A stretch of DNA of 6,309 nt from Clostridia bacterium (GCA_017437165.1 JAFSBS010000009.1:1-6309), one strand, 5' to 3'; shown: positions 1-6,309, counted from the first letter of the stretch. The notes: generated by a model not told the origin, from the sequence alone. Translations and numbers: made by a program.

Positions 1-618
1 AAAATCAACTTCATTATTAGTTACGTCTTTTGAAACAACATCGTTTCCGCTTACTAATTCAAAACGAATTATACCACTCGAAAAATCAAATATTAACTGT
101 TCATATAACGGAAAAGCTATCAACAATTCACCGGTAGTCCAGTTTATTCCTGCAATTTCGCCTAAAGTTTTTAAATTTCTCTTTACTGTCAATTCAGTTT
201 CAGTTGTTTCAATAATCACTTCGCAAAAATTATCACTTTTGCTTGAAACTTTACCACATTTATAACAATGGTATTCATCAGAATAATCAAGAAATTTACC
301 TACAGACATCATAACGGCAGTATTTTTTAAAACTTCGCGTTTACTATTAAGCCAATCCTCAACTTCTTTTCCGCTTCTGATTGGTTCATTATTTACATCT
401 TCATAATTTTCCGGAAAGTACATTGATGAAAACTTTCCGCAATGAGGACATTTTATTTTATGTTTAACAACAACTGCGTTATATTCATCTTTTCGTTTAA
501 TTAAAGATATGTAATTCCCGCCATCATTCTTAAACTCGTCAGGAACTTTTTTTAGTTCAATCTCATTTTCTTTTTTGTAAATCCTATAACCTTCAGGTAT
601 CTTCAATCTCATTTTCAT
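1..618 (-). CDS. Unrecognised protein with two CxxC zinc knuckles (3' end outside window)
   Basis: An open frame of 206 codons runs from ATG at 618 to the window edge without a stop, so the C-terminus is missing. The start is supported by a strong site (AAGGAGGG, 633-626) about 8 bases before the ATG; a second ATG two codons later is too far from it. The protein opens MKMRLKIPEGYRIYKK. It has CPHCG at residues 57-61 and CYKCG at 118-122, each in a short beta-rich setting, plus a lone Cys132. Two CxxC pairs about 57 residues apart suggest one zinc ribbon with a long helical insert (about 81-105) or two knuckles. The part after about residue 135 is rich in short beta-like segments. No signal peptide or membrane segment is visible. 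I do not recognise the family and assign no function; nucleic-acid or protein binding would be a guess. It has its own promoter and diverges from the ATP-grasp gene. Confidence 0.85.
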   Translation of the reverse strand, partial: MKMRLKIPEGYRIYKKENEIELKKVPDEFKNDGGNYISLIKRKDEYNAVVVKHKIKCPHCGKFSSMYFPENYEDVNNEPIRSGKEVEDWLNSKREVLKNTAVMMSVGKFLDYSDEYHCYKCGKVSSKSDNFCEVIIETTETELTVKRNLKTLGEIAGINWTTGELLIAFPLYEQLIFDFSSGIIRFELVSGNDVVSKDVTNNEVDF

Positions 619-680
619 TCAAAAGCCCTCCTTATTTTTATTAACCCATTCAGGCATTTTTTCAGCCCATTCTTACCCAT
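615..680 (-). other. Possible 21-codon leader ORF coupled to the zinc-knuckle gene
   Basis: An ATG at 680 opens a 21-codon frame (MGKNGLKKCLNGLIKIRRAFE) whose TGA overlaps the ATG at 618 as ATGA, the classic arrangement for translational coupling. The frame would begin only a few bases after the transcription start predicted from the -10 box at 690-695, so it would be nearly leaderless. No good ribosome binding site precedes it. The downstream gene's own site (AAGGAGGG) lies inside this frame and is strong, so coupling is not needed. The ORF is short enough to arise by chance. Confidence 0.2.
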
Positions 681-681
681 T
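645..681. repeat. Three CCCATT direct repeats spaced 21 and 10 bp
   Basis: The hexamer CCCATT occurs at 645-650, 666-671 and 676-681 in the leader of the minus-strand zinc-knuckle gene. Start-to-start distances are 21 and 10 bp, about two turns and one turn of the helix, so all copies face the same side. They sit downstream of the predicted -10 box, where a bound protein could block transcription. The unit is short, and chance in a small AT-rich region is possible. Confidence 0.35.
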
Positions 682-689
682 TTCACTCT

Positions 690-698
690 ATTATAACA
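690..698 (-). promoter_or_regulatory. Extended -10 promoter of the zinc-knuckle gene
   Basis: Read on the minus strand, the sequence is TGTTATAAT, a perfect extended -10 (TGn plus TATAAT, 695-690). No good -35 box lies 16-18 bases upstream, which fits an extended -10 promoter. Transcription would start near 683, giving a leader of about 65 bases before the ATG at 618. Confidence 0.6.
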
Positions 699-784
699 TA
701 TAAGATGTACCATACTTGTCCCGGTGTTTACTTTTTTAAAAATTTTCTGTAAATTTTTTAAATATAATAACTTTTATTTTTTTA

Positions 785-813
785 TTGTATTAAATTTGAT
801 TTTGTGATATAAT
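785..813 (+). promoter_or_regulatory. Promoter of the ATP-grasp gene
   Basis: TTGTAT at 785-790, a 17-base spacer and a perfect TATAAT at 808-813, preceded by TGA (805-807) as an extended -10. Transcription would start near 820, leaving a leader of under 30 bases that contains only the ribosome binding site AGGGGTG (836-842). No room exists for a riboswitch. The -35 box is weak (3 of 6), which the extended -10 can offset. Confidence 0.7.
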
Positions 814-847
814 TCTCTCGTTAATTTTCACATACAGGGGTGCAGTA

Positions 848-1906
848 ATGAATAATATAGTTTATATTTTTAAAAGATTATTACACATGGACTATAAAGC
901 AATGCTCCAAAAAATAAATTCAGTTCATAAAAAAACAAAAATGTCACGAATTGCAATTTTTATGGATATGCAGAAATGTGCAAGACTTTATGGTGCAGGT
1001 TATATGGATTACGATTTATTTGAAATGTATAACCTTACACCAGAACAGCGTGACACATATTTAACACGCGGCAGAAATAACGCATTTGTTTTAAAGTATT
1101 GCGATAAAAGTGTGCTTCACTACTTTATGAACAAAGATGAATTCAACACTCGTTTTAATGATTATATTAAAAGGGATTGGATCAAAGTAATTGGTTCAGA
1201 CAAACAGGAAGTTATCGACTTTATGAAAAAACACCCTACTTTTATGGCGAAACCTATTGATGGTGGTTGCGGTAAGGGTATTGAAAAAATCAACATTGAA
1301 GAATACAGTTCACTCAATGAATTATACGAAAAATTATCAAGTGAAGCAGATAATTTTGAATTAGAAGAACTTATTATTCAGCACGAGGATGTAAGCCGTG
1401 TTCACCCTCATTCAATTAACACCGTAAGAATTGTTACTGTTGTTACAGATGAAGATGGTAACTCTGTTTTAGAAACACCTGTTGAAAAAAGAAAAGATTT
1501 AAAACTCGAGCCACACATTATTGCGGCATATTTCAGAATTGGTAACGGTAAATTTGTTGACAACTTCAACAGCGGCGGTATGACTGCACCAATTGATGTT
1601 GAAACAGGTATTGTTTCTCAAGTTGCAATTGATAAACAGAAAAATGCTTTTACAAATCACCCGCTTACAAATGAACCAATTAAAGGTTTTAAATTCCCTT
1701 ACTGGGAGGAAGCACTTGAGCTTTGCAAAAAAGCTTGTCAGGAAATTCCGGAAATGGGGTACGCAGGTTGGGATGTTGCTTTTACACCTGATGGTCCGTT
1801 GTTTGTTGAAGGTAACGAATTCCCCGGACACGATATTTACCAATTACCTTTACATACACCTGATAAAATCGGTATGATGCCTAAGTTTGATTTTAAAAAG
1901 AAGTAA
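848..1906 (+). CDS. ATP-grasp protein, sugar-transfer-associated type
   Basis: A 352-residue cytoplasmic protein with ATP-grasp signatures: a lysine in MAKP (K135) followed by the glycine-rich loop GGCGKGI (139-145), an acidic strand EELIIQHE (173-180) typical of the adenine-binding hinge, HPHSINTVRI (186-195), and a C-terminal metal-site region GWDVAF (307-312) and EGNEFPG (321-327). This combination, with HSxNTVR and EGN, matches the 'sugar-transfer associated ATP-grasp' family, whose members ligate a carboxylate to an amine or other nucleophile using ATP and often lie in capsule or polysaccharide gene clusters. The substrate is unknown. The N-terminal 100 residues are the usual helical lead-in. 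ATG 848 follows AGGGGTG by about 6-7 bases. Two stop codons stand in tandem (1904-1909). It is transcribed alone, from its own promoter to a terminator nine bases past the stop, with no glycosyltransferase neighbour in view. Confidence 0.85.
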   Translation: MNNIVYIFKRLLHMDYKAMLQKINSVHKKTKMSRIAIFMDMQKCARLYGAGYMDYDLFEMYNLTPEQRDTYLTRGRNNAFVLKYCDKSVLHYFMNKDEFNTRFNDYIKRDWIKVIGSDKQEVIDFMKKHPTFMAKPIDGGCGKGIEKINIEEYSSLNELYEKLSSEADNFELEELIIQHEDVSRVHPHSINTVRIVTVVTDEDGNSVLETPVEKRKDLKLEPHIIAAYFRIGNGKFVDNFNSGGMTAPIDVETGIVSQVAIDKQKNAFTNHPLTNEPIKGFKFPYWEEALELCKKACQEIPEMGYAGWDVAFTPDGPLFVEGNEFPGHDIYQLPLHTPDKIGMMPKFDFKKK

Positions 1907-1914
1907 TAAAAAGT

Positions 1915-1948
1915 AAAACTACTCGCTCATGTGAACGAGTAGTTTTTT
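1915..1948. terminator. Bidirectional intrinsic terminator between convergent genes
   Basis: An 11-bp perfect stem (1915-1925 with 1936-1946) with a 10-base loop. On the plus strand it ends in six T (1943-1948), terminating the ATP-grasp gene. On the minus strand the same stem is followed by TTTTACTTTTTATT, so it can also end the glycosidase operon, whose stop codon (1952-1950) lies only three bases before the stem. Confidence 0.9.
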
Positions 1949-1949
1949 A

Positions 1950-3581
1950 TTATTTTATAATATTATTTTCTTTTGCAACATTACCCACACAAATTGTTTC
2001 AATCTGAAATCCTTTATCGAACACATTATTTTTAATTTCTGCATTTTCTAAATATTCAAGGTGGATTTTATGTGTGTCACCATAAGCATTTTTAAAGGTA
2101 TTGTTTTCAAGAATCAATTTACCGTGAACAAAATCTTCTGAATTCTTCTTCATAACTTTAGGGGTATATCTTATAGTCGGAGCGCCCTCACAAGTAGGAC
2201 CAAAATCACACGCATCAATTATATTATTTCTAAAAACAATCTCTTTTGTGTAACCCGATTCAAACCAGAAATTGCAATCATCTTCTATAAGTAAAGCAGG
2301 TCCCCACAACTTAAAAAATTGGTTGTTTTCTATAACAACTCTGCCACGGGTAGTTGCGAGTATTCCTCTACCCGCAGTTTGACCGAAAGAGCAATTCTGA
2401 ACCAACAAATCCGGTGTCCATGATACATTTTCTACTACATCCTTGTTTCGTTTGAGTTTTGGTAATTCTCTGTCAAGAAAGAGCTTGATATCAGTATCAT
2501 TAAGACGAGTAAAGTCTTTAACCTTTACACAGTAATATGGTGTTAAAGTATCCCATTTAACAAACTCAAGTTCATCACCAATTGAAAAAGCCTGAAAGCC
2601 CCAACTTTCGGGGTGCATAAAACGAACAACTATTGAATTTTCTTTTTTGCTTTTCTTTATAATTCTCAAGTGCGTTCCATGTACATTTACATAGTCATCG
2701 TGTGCTCCATAGGCTTTGCAGTTTTGAACTTTCAGTTGACCTTTACAACCTGAGAACTGAAAAAAATCAGCTGTACTTGCAACTGTTCTATGCTCTGCGG
2801 GTGTCAAATCACAATTTATAAAACTTACATTTTCACAAAACTGTGAAACCATACCAAGACCGTGCATGAATTTTACACGAAGATTTATAAATTCAAGATT
2901 TTTACATCTTTCAAAAAAACTTCCGACCTGGTCACGAATTATATTACGTGTCTGAATTGTTGTGCCTGCCTTAAAACAAATCTCAGGATTTTTAAAATGT
3001 ACTCTTAAAGTATTATTTCCGAGTTCTTCTATTTTTGTAAAATTCAAATCTGCTCTTCTGAAATCGCGAGTTTCGTAAGTTTCCGGGTCAAAAAATTTAA
3101 TATGACGCTTATTTCCGTGGTAATTGTCTTCCCAATACGGTTCCCCGTTTTTATCACTTTCACCTATCCAGAAAAGTTCGTTACCATCAATTCTATAAAG
3201 ACAATCTTCATTTATTTTAATATCACAAACTCCATTTTCACTTTTTAAAACCTTGAACTCCGACATTGTAGGGCAAGCGTAGTCGATTGTAAGATTTTTT
3301 ATAGTGATATTTTCACAATGGTCAAGTAATATAGGTGTCATTTTACCATGAACTAAAACAGTAGCCCCGTTACCATCAAGAGTAATATTTCTTTTTTCTT
3401 TAATATAAATTGCGGTAAAGCGTGTTCCGTCAGGATTTTCGTCTTTTTTGGCAGTATTAGAACAATAGTAACCCGTAAGCAAAAATGAGTCATCCTGCCT
3501 TACATCATAAATTCTTTCACGTTCTAAAACTATTGTTTCATTGTCATTAACATTTTTAAAAAGTTCGCTTAATTCATTCAT
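1950..3581 (-). CDS. Right-handed beta-helix glycosidase, GH110-like
   Basis: A 543-residue protein without signal peptide, so probably cytoplasmic. Beta-helix turns are visible as repeated N-x-x-hydrophobic-x-N segments: NITIKNLTI (91-99), NLEFINL (228-234), NVSFINCDL (251-259), LLVQNCSF (392-399), VVIENNQFF (415-423), IVFRNNII (448-455), LILENNTF (489-496) and AEIKNNVF (514-521). Segments around 104-215 and 304-390 break the pattern and look like inserted beta domains. DGNGATVLVHG (69-79), TADFFQFSGCKG (270-281), HDDYVNVHG (294-302) and NFWFESG (437-443) resemble GH110 alpha-1,3-galactosidases, with the Asp pair D295-D296 the best candidate for catalytic residues. The GH110 reading is from recalled motif similarity; another beta-helix hydrolase family is possible. 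The ATG follows the GH3 stop by one base, with no clear ribosome binding site of its own, so translation probably depends on coupling. It ends three bases before the terminator stem. Confidence 0.75.
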   Translation of the reverse strand: MNELSELFKNVNDNETIVLERERIYDVRQDDSFLLTGYYCSNTAKKDENPDGTRFTAIYIKEKRNITLDGNGATVLVHGKMTPILLDHCENITIKNLTIDYACPTMSEFKVLKSENGVCDIKINEDCLYRIDGNELFWIGESDKNGEPYWEDNYHGNKRHIKFFDPETYETRDFRRADLNFTKIEELGNNTLRVHFKNPEICFKAGTTIQTRNIIRDQVGSFFERCKNLEFINLRVKFMHGLGMVSQFCENVSFINCDLTPAEHRTVASTADFFQFSGCKGQLKVQNCKAYGAHDDYVNVHGTHLRIIKKSKKENSIVVRFMHPESWGFQAFSIGDELEFVKWDTLTPYYCVKVKDFTRLNDTDIKLFLDRELPKLKRNKDVVENVSWTPDLLVQNCSFGQTAGRGILATTRGRVVIENNQFFKLWGPALLIEDDCNFWFESGYTKEIVFRNNIIDACDFGPTCEGAPTIRYTPKVMKKNSEDFVHGKLILENNTFKNAYGDTHKIHLEYLENAEIKNNVFDKGFQIETICVGNVAKENNIIK

Positions 3582-3582
3582 T

Positions 3583-5841
3583 TTATTTTACCGCAATCGT
3601 AATTGTATCTTTAAGTCTTATATCTTCTGAAGAAGCACCAACTAAAATCTCAAACTCACCATCTTCTACAACCCATTCAAAATGTCTGTCGAGAAGTTTG
3701 AATGAATCAAAACCAAGTGTGAATTCCACTGTTTTCGTTTTCCCTGCTTCAAGTGTAATTCTCTCAAAACCTTTAAGTTCTTTAAGTGGTGTAATAATTG
3801 AAGAAACTTTATCATTTATATAAAGTTGTACTACTTCATCACCTTTTACTTTACCGATATTTTTAACATTTACACTTACTTTGTAATCAAGTTCAGTAAG
3901 TTTTTCAATTTTCAAGTTACTGTATTCAAATCCGGTATAAGAAAGACCAAAACCAAATTCGTAACGAGGTCTTCTGCTACCCTCAAACATAACCTCTGTA
4001 TTATTGGGAAGAACTGTGTAGTAGCAAGGAATCCTATAAGAATCCTGTGGGAAAGATACCGGTAATCTACCCGCAGGGTTATTTAAACCAACAAGTGTTT
4101 CTGCAATTGCTTTTGCACCTGTTTCGCCACCGAACCACGCGAGTAAAATTGCGTCACATACACCGCTTTCTACTTGTAAATCTACCGCCCTGCCGTTTTC
4201 TAAAACAAGCACAACAGGTTTACCTGTTTTTGCAACCTCTTCTATCAATTCGCGTTGTTTACCGGGTAATTTCAAATCTGCTCTGTCGTGACCTTCACTA
4301 CTTGTAAATGTATTGTCGCCGCCGACAATAATAACAATATCAGATTTTTCAGCAATTTTAACTGCATCTTCTATACACTCTTTTTCGTCCTCGTCATAAA
4401 CTTCAACAAGGTGTGGCTGACCTTCTTGTGTTTCCACGTGTAAATCTTTAGGAATACCGCAACCGTTGCAATATTCAATTTCCACTTCGTCTCCGAGTAA
4501 ATCTCTTAATTCCTGAAGTACACTTCTTAATTCGTATCCATCAGGCACCGATGAATAACCCCCTAATCTCTGACGATTTGCAGATGGCCCTAAAAGTGCA
4601 ATTTTTTTATATTTGCCTTTTTCTAATGGTAAAACACCACTGTTTTTAATAAGTGTCATTGACTTTTTAGCCGCTTCATGAGAAACATTCAGATGATTTT
4701 CACATCTTATTACACTCTCGTGCATTTTCTCATCTGTGTAAGGATTCTCAAAAAGACCTAACTCGAATTTAATTTTAAGCACTCTTAAAACTGCATCATC
4801 AATTCGTTTCATAGGAATTCTGCCCGATTTTACATTCTTTATAATTGTGCCTTCCCATGTTGCAGTATCATAGTCACAACAACCTTGCATATCAAGACCC
4901 GCATTCACTGAATCACAGATTGCATCTTCATCAGTTGCGGCAGTAAAATGGCGGTTTACTAGTCTTACAACAGAACCCCAGTCTGCTCTTACATAACCTT
5001 TCATCCCCCATTTTTCACGAAGAATATCGGTTAAATAATACTTTGAACTTAAAACGACTTCACCATCAATAGCATTATAACAGGACATTACATTGTAAGC
5101 ACCTGCTTTTTTTATTGCAGTTTCAAATACAGGCAAATAACTCTGTTCAATTTCTCGCCTACCAACTCGCGCCTGAGCGCAGTTAATACCATTTTCAGGA
5201 ATACCGTGAACACAATAATGCTTGGGTTCACAAACAACAGCATCAGGTCTTTTTATATCGCCATCCTGTTGCTCACCTGTAACAATCTGGTAAGCCATTT
5301 CGCAAGAAAGGTAGGTATCTTCACCAAATGTTTCTTCAACTCTGCCCCAACGTGGTTCTCTTGCAACATCCAGATTAGGTGCTAAAATTTCATGCATACC
5401 CAAAGCACGTGTTTCACTCGCAATTGCCCTGCCTATTGTGTTAACATTTTTTCTGTCAAAACTTGACGCTAATGCTAACGGCACCGGGAATACTGTAGCA
5501 CCCGGCCAAAGAATACCATGTAACGCTTCACCTGTAAACATACAAGGAATACCGAGTCTTGAATTTTCAATAACAAATTTTTGTAATTTATTAAAAAATA
5601 CAGGGTGCGAGTAACAATCGTGAATAAACCCTATACCTCTGTTACCTAAAGTATCTTTCAATTTATCTTCAAGAATTTCTGAATCTGTATGTACAGCACA
5701 ATGATACAACTTATGTGGTTTGGTTGAAAATTCAACACCCCTTATAATATCCATCTGTGCAACTTTTTCTTCTAATGTCATTAAAGAAAGAAGTGATTTT
5801 GCTCTTTCTTCAGGTGGAAGTAATGGGTTTTTATAGTCCAT
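3583..5841 (-). CDS. Family 3 glycoside hydrolase (beta-xylosidase/beta-glucosidase type)
   Basis: A full-length 752-residue GH3 enzyme that retains the non-reducing-end sugar in a covalent intermediate. The N-terminal barrel (about 1-360) has GEALHG (104-109), LDVAREPRWGRVEETFGED (157-175), KH (207-208) and GYVRADWGS (282-290) with nucleophile D287. The alpha/beta sandwich (about 395-600) has SSEGHDR (514-520), with E516 the probable acid/base, followed by LKLPGKQ. A fibronectin-III-like domain fills about 640-752. No signal peptide is present, so it acts on imported substrates. E105 occupies a position where glucosidases usually have Asp, a hint of xylose preference (inference). The start is the usual family start (MDYKNPLLPPEERAKSLL), with AGAGG about 7 bases upstream. 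It is the first gene of a two-gene operon with the beta-helix protein and diverges from an MFS transporter. Confidence 0.95.
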   Translation of the reverse strand: MDYKNPLLPPEERAKSLLSLMTLEEKVAQMDIIRGVEFSTKPHKLYHCAVHTDSEILEDKLKDTLGNRGIGFIHDCYSHPVFFNKLQKFVIENSRLGIPCMFTGEALHGILWPGATVFPVPLALASSFDRKNVNTIGRAIASETRALGMHEILAPNLDVAREPRWGRVEETFGEDTYLSCEMAYQIVTGEQQDGDIKRPDAVVCEPKHYCVHGIPENGINCAQARVGRREIEQSYLPVFETAIKKAGAYNVMSCYNAIDGEVVLSSKYYLTDILREKWGMKGYVRADWGSVVRLVNRHFTAATDEDAICDSVNAGLDMQGCCDYDTATWEGTIIKNVKSGRIPMKRIDDAVLRVLKIKFELGLFENPYTDEKMHESVIRCENHLNVSHEAAKKSMTLIKNSGVLPLEKGKYKKIALLGPSANRQRLGGYSSVPDGYELRSVLQELRDLLGDEVEIEYCNGCGIPKDLHVETQEGQPHLVEVYDEDEKECIEDAVKIAEKSDIVIIVGGDNTFTSSEGHDRADLKLPGKQRELIEEVAKTGKPVVLVLENGRAVDLQVESGVCDAILLAWFGGETGAKAIAETLVGLNNPAGRLPVSFPQDSYRIPCYYTVLPNNTEVMFEGSRRPRYEFGFGLSYTGFEYSNLKIEKLTELDYKVSVNVKNIGKVKGDEVVQLYINDKVSSIITPLKELKGFERITLEAGKTKTVEFTLGFDSFKLLDRHFEWVVEDGEFEILVGASSEDIRLKDTITIAVK

Positions 5842-5873
5842 AAAAATACCTCTTCGCTAAAAAAATCTTTGCT

Positions 5874-5898
5874 TATATAGTAACATATTACTTATATA
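5874..5898. promoter_or_regulatory. Imperfect palindrome over the GH3 operon promoter (operator candidate)
   Basis: Left arm TATATAGTAA (5874-5883), four-base centre CATA, right arm TTACTTATATA (5888-5898). The arms are complementary apart from one extra T in the right arm. The element also contains the direct repeat CTTATATA (5872-5879 and 5891-5898). It covers the -10 box and most of the spacer of the minus-strand promoter, where a dimeric regulator would repress the glycosidase operon. AT richness makes chance a real alternative, and no regulator gene is in view. Confidence 0.35.
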
Positions 5899-5905
5899 AA
5901 AGCAA
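5877..5905 (-). promoter_or_regulatory. Promoter of the GH3/beta-helix operon
   Basis: On the minus strand, TTGCTT (5905-5900), a 17-base spacer and TACTAT (5882-5877) preceded by TGT, again an extended -10. Transcription would start near 5870, about 30 bases before the GH3 ATG at 5841, leaving room only for the ribosome binding site. Confidence 0.55.
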
Positions 5906-5914
5906 TCAGAATAA

Positions 5915-5943
5915 TTGACTTAATCAGAATTAAATGATATACT
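5915..5943 (+). promoter_or_regulatory. Promoter of the MFS transporter gene
   Basis: TTGACT (5915-5920), exactly 17 bases, then TATACT (5938-5943) preceded by TGA (5935-5937). This is the strongest promoter match in the window. Its -35 box is nine bases from the -35 box of the divergent glycosidase promoter, so one regulator could act on both. The leader to the ATG at 5980 is about 30 bases. Confidence 0.75.
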
Positions 5944-5979
5944 TTAAGTAATAATTTTTATTTGTTCGGGAGTGATTTA

Positions 5980-6309
5980 ATGTCAAAAAAACTTACCCCT
6001 GAAAGATTAAAAAAACAATCAATAAAACGAGAAAAAGAGATAAAAAAATGGGAGCAGGAAAAAAACAGACCTAAAAAGAGTTTTTACTTCGCTTACTTGG
6101 TTTTTATTATTACCTTGATTTATGGCACAGATGAAATAGCATCACAAATAGGTACTTTAATGAAAACAGAAATCGCAAACGACCTTTTAAGCAATTTTGG
6201 TGAAAGCTCTGGCGGTGTCTTGGACATTCTTTCAATTCTTGTAGTTCCTTTTCAGGCAATAGGTCTTTTATACAGACCTTTGGCTGACCGTTGGGGCAGA
6301 AAGAAATTT
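5980..6309 (+). CDS. MFS transporter, N-terminal part (cut by window end)
   Basis: 110 codons are open from ATG 5980 to the window edge. GGGAG (5968-5972) lies 7 bases upstream. The first 34 residues are strongly basic and charged (Lys/Glu-rich, probably helical) and would face the cytoplasm. Two hydrophobic segments follow, about 35-50 (FYFAYLVFIITLIYGT) and 80-98. The second is followed by YRPLADRWGRKKF (98-110), the loop 2-3 signature of major facilitator superfamily carriers (G-x-L-A-D-R-x-G-R-K-K, with Arg in the first Gly position). The acidic residues D51-E52 just after the first helix could be part of a transport site. The substrate cannot be read from this fragment; its divergent position beside two intracellular glycosidases suggests import of their oligosaccharide or glycoside substrate (inference). 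Twelve helices would be expected in the full protein. Confidence 0.85.
   Translation, partial: MSKKLTPERLKKQSIKREKEIKKWEQEKNRPKKSFYFAYLVFIITLIYGTDEIASQIGTLMKTEIANDLLSNFGESSGGVLDILSILVVPFQAIGLLYRPLADRWGRKKF

Noticed and set aside
737..757. A/T inverted repeat (AAAAATTT with AAATTTTT)
   Set aside because: It is made only of A and T, gives a weak stem and is followed by no terminator-like context; low-complexity DNA explains it.
763..768. A second TATAAT upstream of the ATP-grasp gene
   Set aside because: It has no TGn extension and no acceptable -35 box 16-18 bases upstream; in this AT-rich stretch the hexamer is expected by chance.
619..847. Riboswitch or structured RNA in the first divergent region
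   Set aside because: The leader on the plus strand is under 30 bases and on the minus strand about 65 bases, with no strong stems or known conserved cores visible.
1499..1843. Open frame of 114 codons on the minus strand
   Set aside because: It lies wholly inside the ATP-grasp gene on the opposite strand, has a Cys- and Asn-rich composition unlike a folded protein and has no ribosome binding site.
1593..1877. Open frame of 94 codons on the plus strand
   Set aside because: A shifted frame within the ATP-grasp gene, whose motifs lie in the other frame.
3826..4307. Two overlapping open frames on the plus strand
   Set aside because: They are antisense to the GH3 gene and have no promoter, ribosome binding site or recognisable protein features.

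Overview
The window looks like chromosomal DNA from a low-GC, Gram-positive anaerobe, most likely a gut or rumen clostridium of the Oscillospiraceae/Lachnospiraceae type. The reasons are AT-rich intergenic DNA, strong AGGAGG-like ribosome binding sites, extended -10 promoters (TGnTATAAT), and intracellular glycoside hydrolases next to an MFS transporter. The taxonomic placement is an inference from style, not from a marker gene.

Layout. Positions 1-618 (minus) hold the 5' part of an unrecognised protein with two CxxC zinc-knuckle pairs; its 3' end lies outside the window. Positions 619-847 are a divergent intergenic region with a promoter on each strand, three short phased direct repeats and a possible 21-codon leader ORF. 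Positions 848-1906 (plus) encode a single-gene unit for an ATP-grasp protein of the sugar-transfer-associated type. A compact bidirectional terminator (1915-1948) separates it from the converging operon. Positions 1950-5841 (minus) are a two-gene operon: first a family 3 glycoside hydrolase (5841-3583), then a right-handed beta-helix protein resembling GH110 alpha-1,3-galactosidases (3581-1950). The two are one base apart. Positions 5842-5979 form a second divergent control region with back-to-back promoters and an imperfect palindrome. Positions 5980-6309 (plus) are the start of an MFS transporter cut by the window end.

How the genes may work together. The GH3 enzyme, the beta-helix protein and the divergent MFS transporter read as a small carbohydrate-use locus. 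The transporter would bring in an oligosaccharide or glycoside, and the two hydrolases, neither with a signal peptide, would trim it in the cytoplasm. A Glu in the GH3 'GEALHG' motif leans toward beta-xylosidase activity; the beta-helix enzyme may remove an alpha-linked sugar, probably galactose or something close. The ATP-grasp gene and the zinc-knuckle gene have their own promoters and look functionally separate. I did not see a clearly new mobile or defence system. The most interesting item is the pairing of a cytoplasmic GH110-like protein with a GH3 enzyme.
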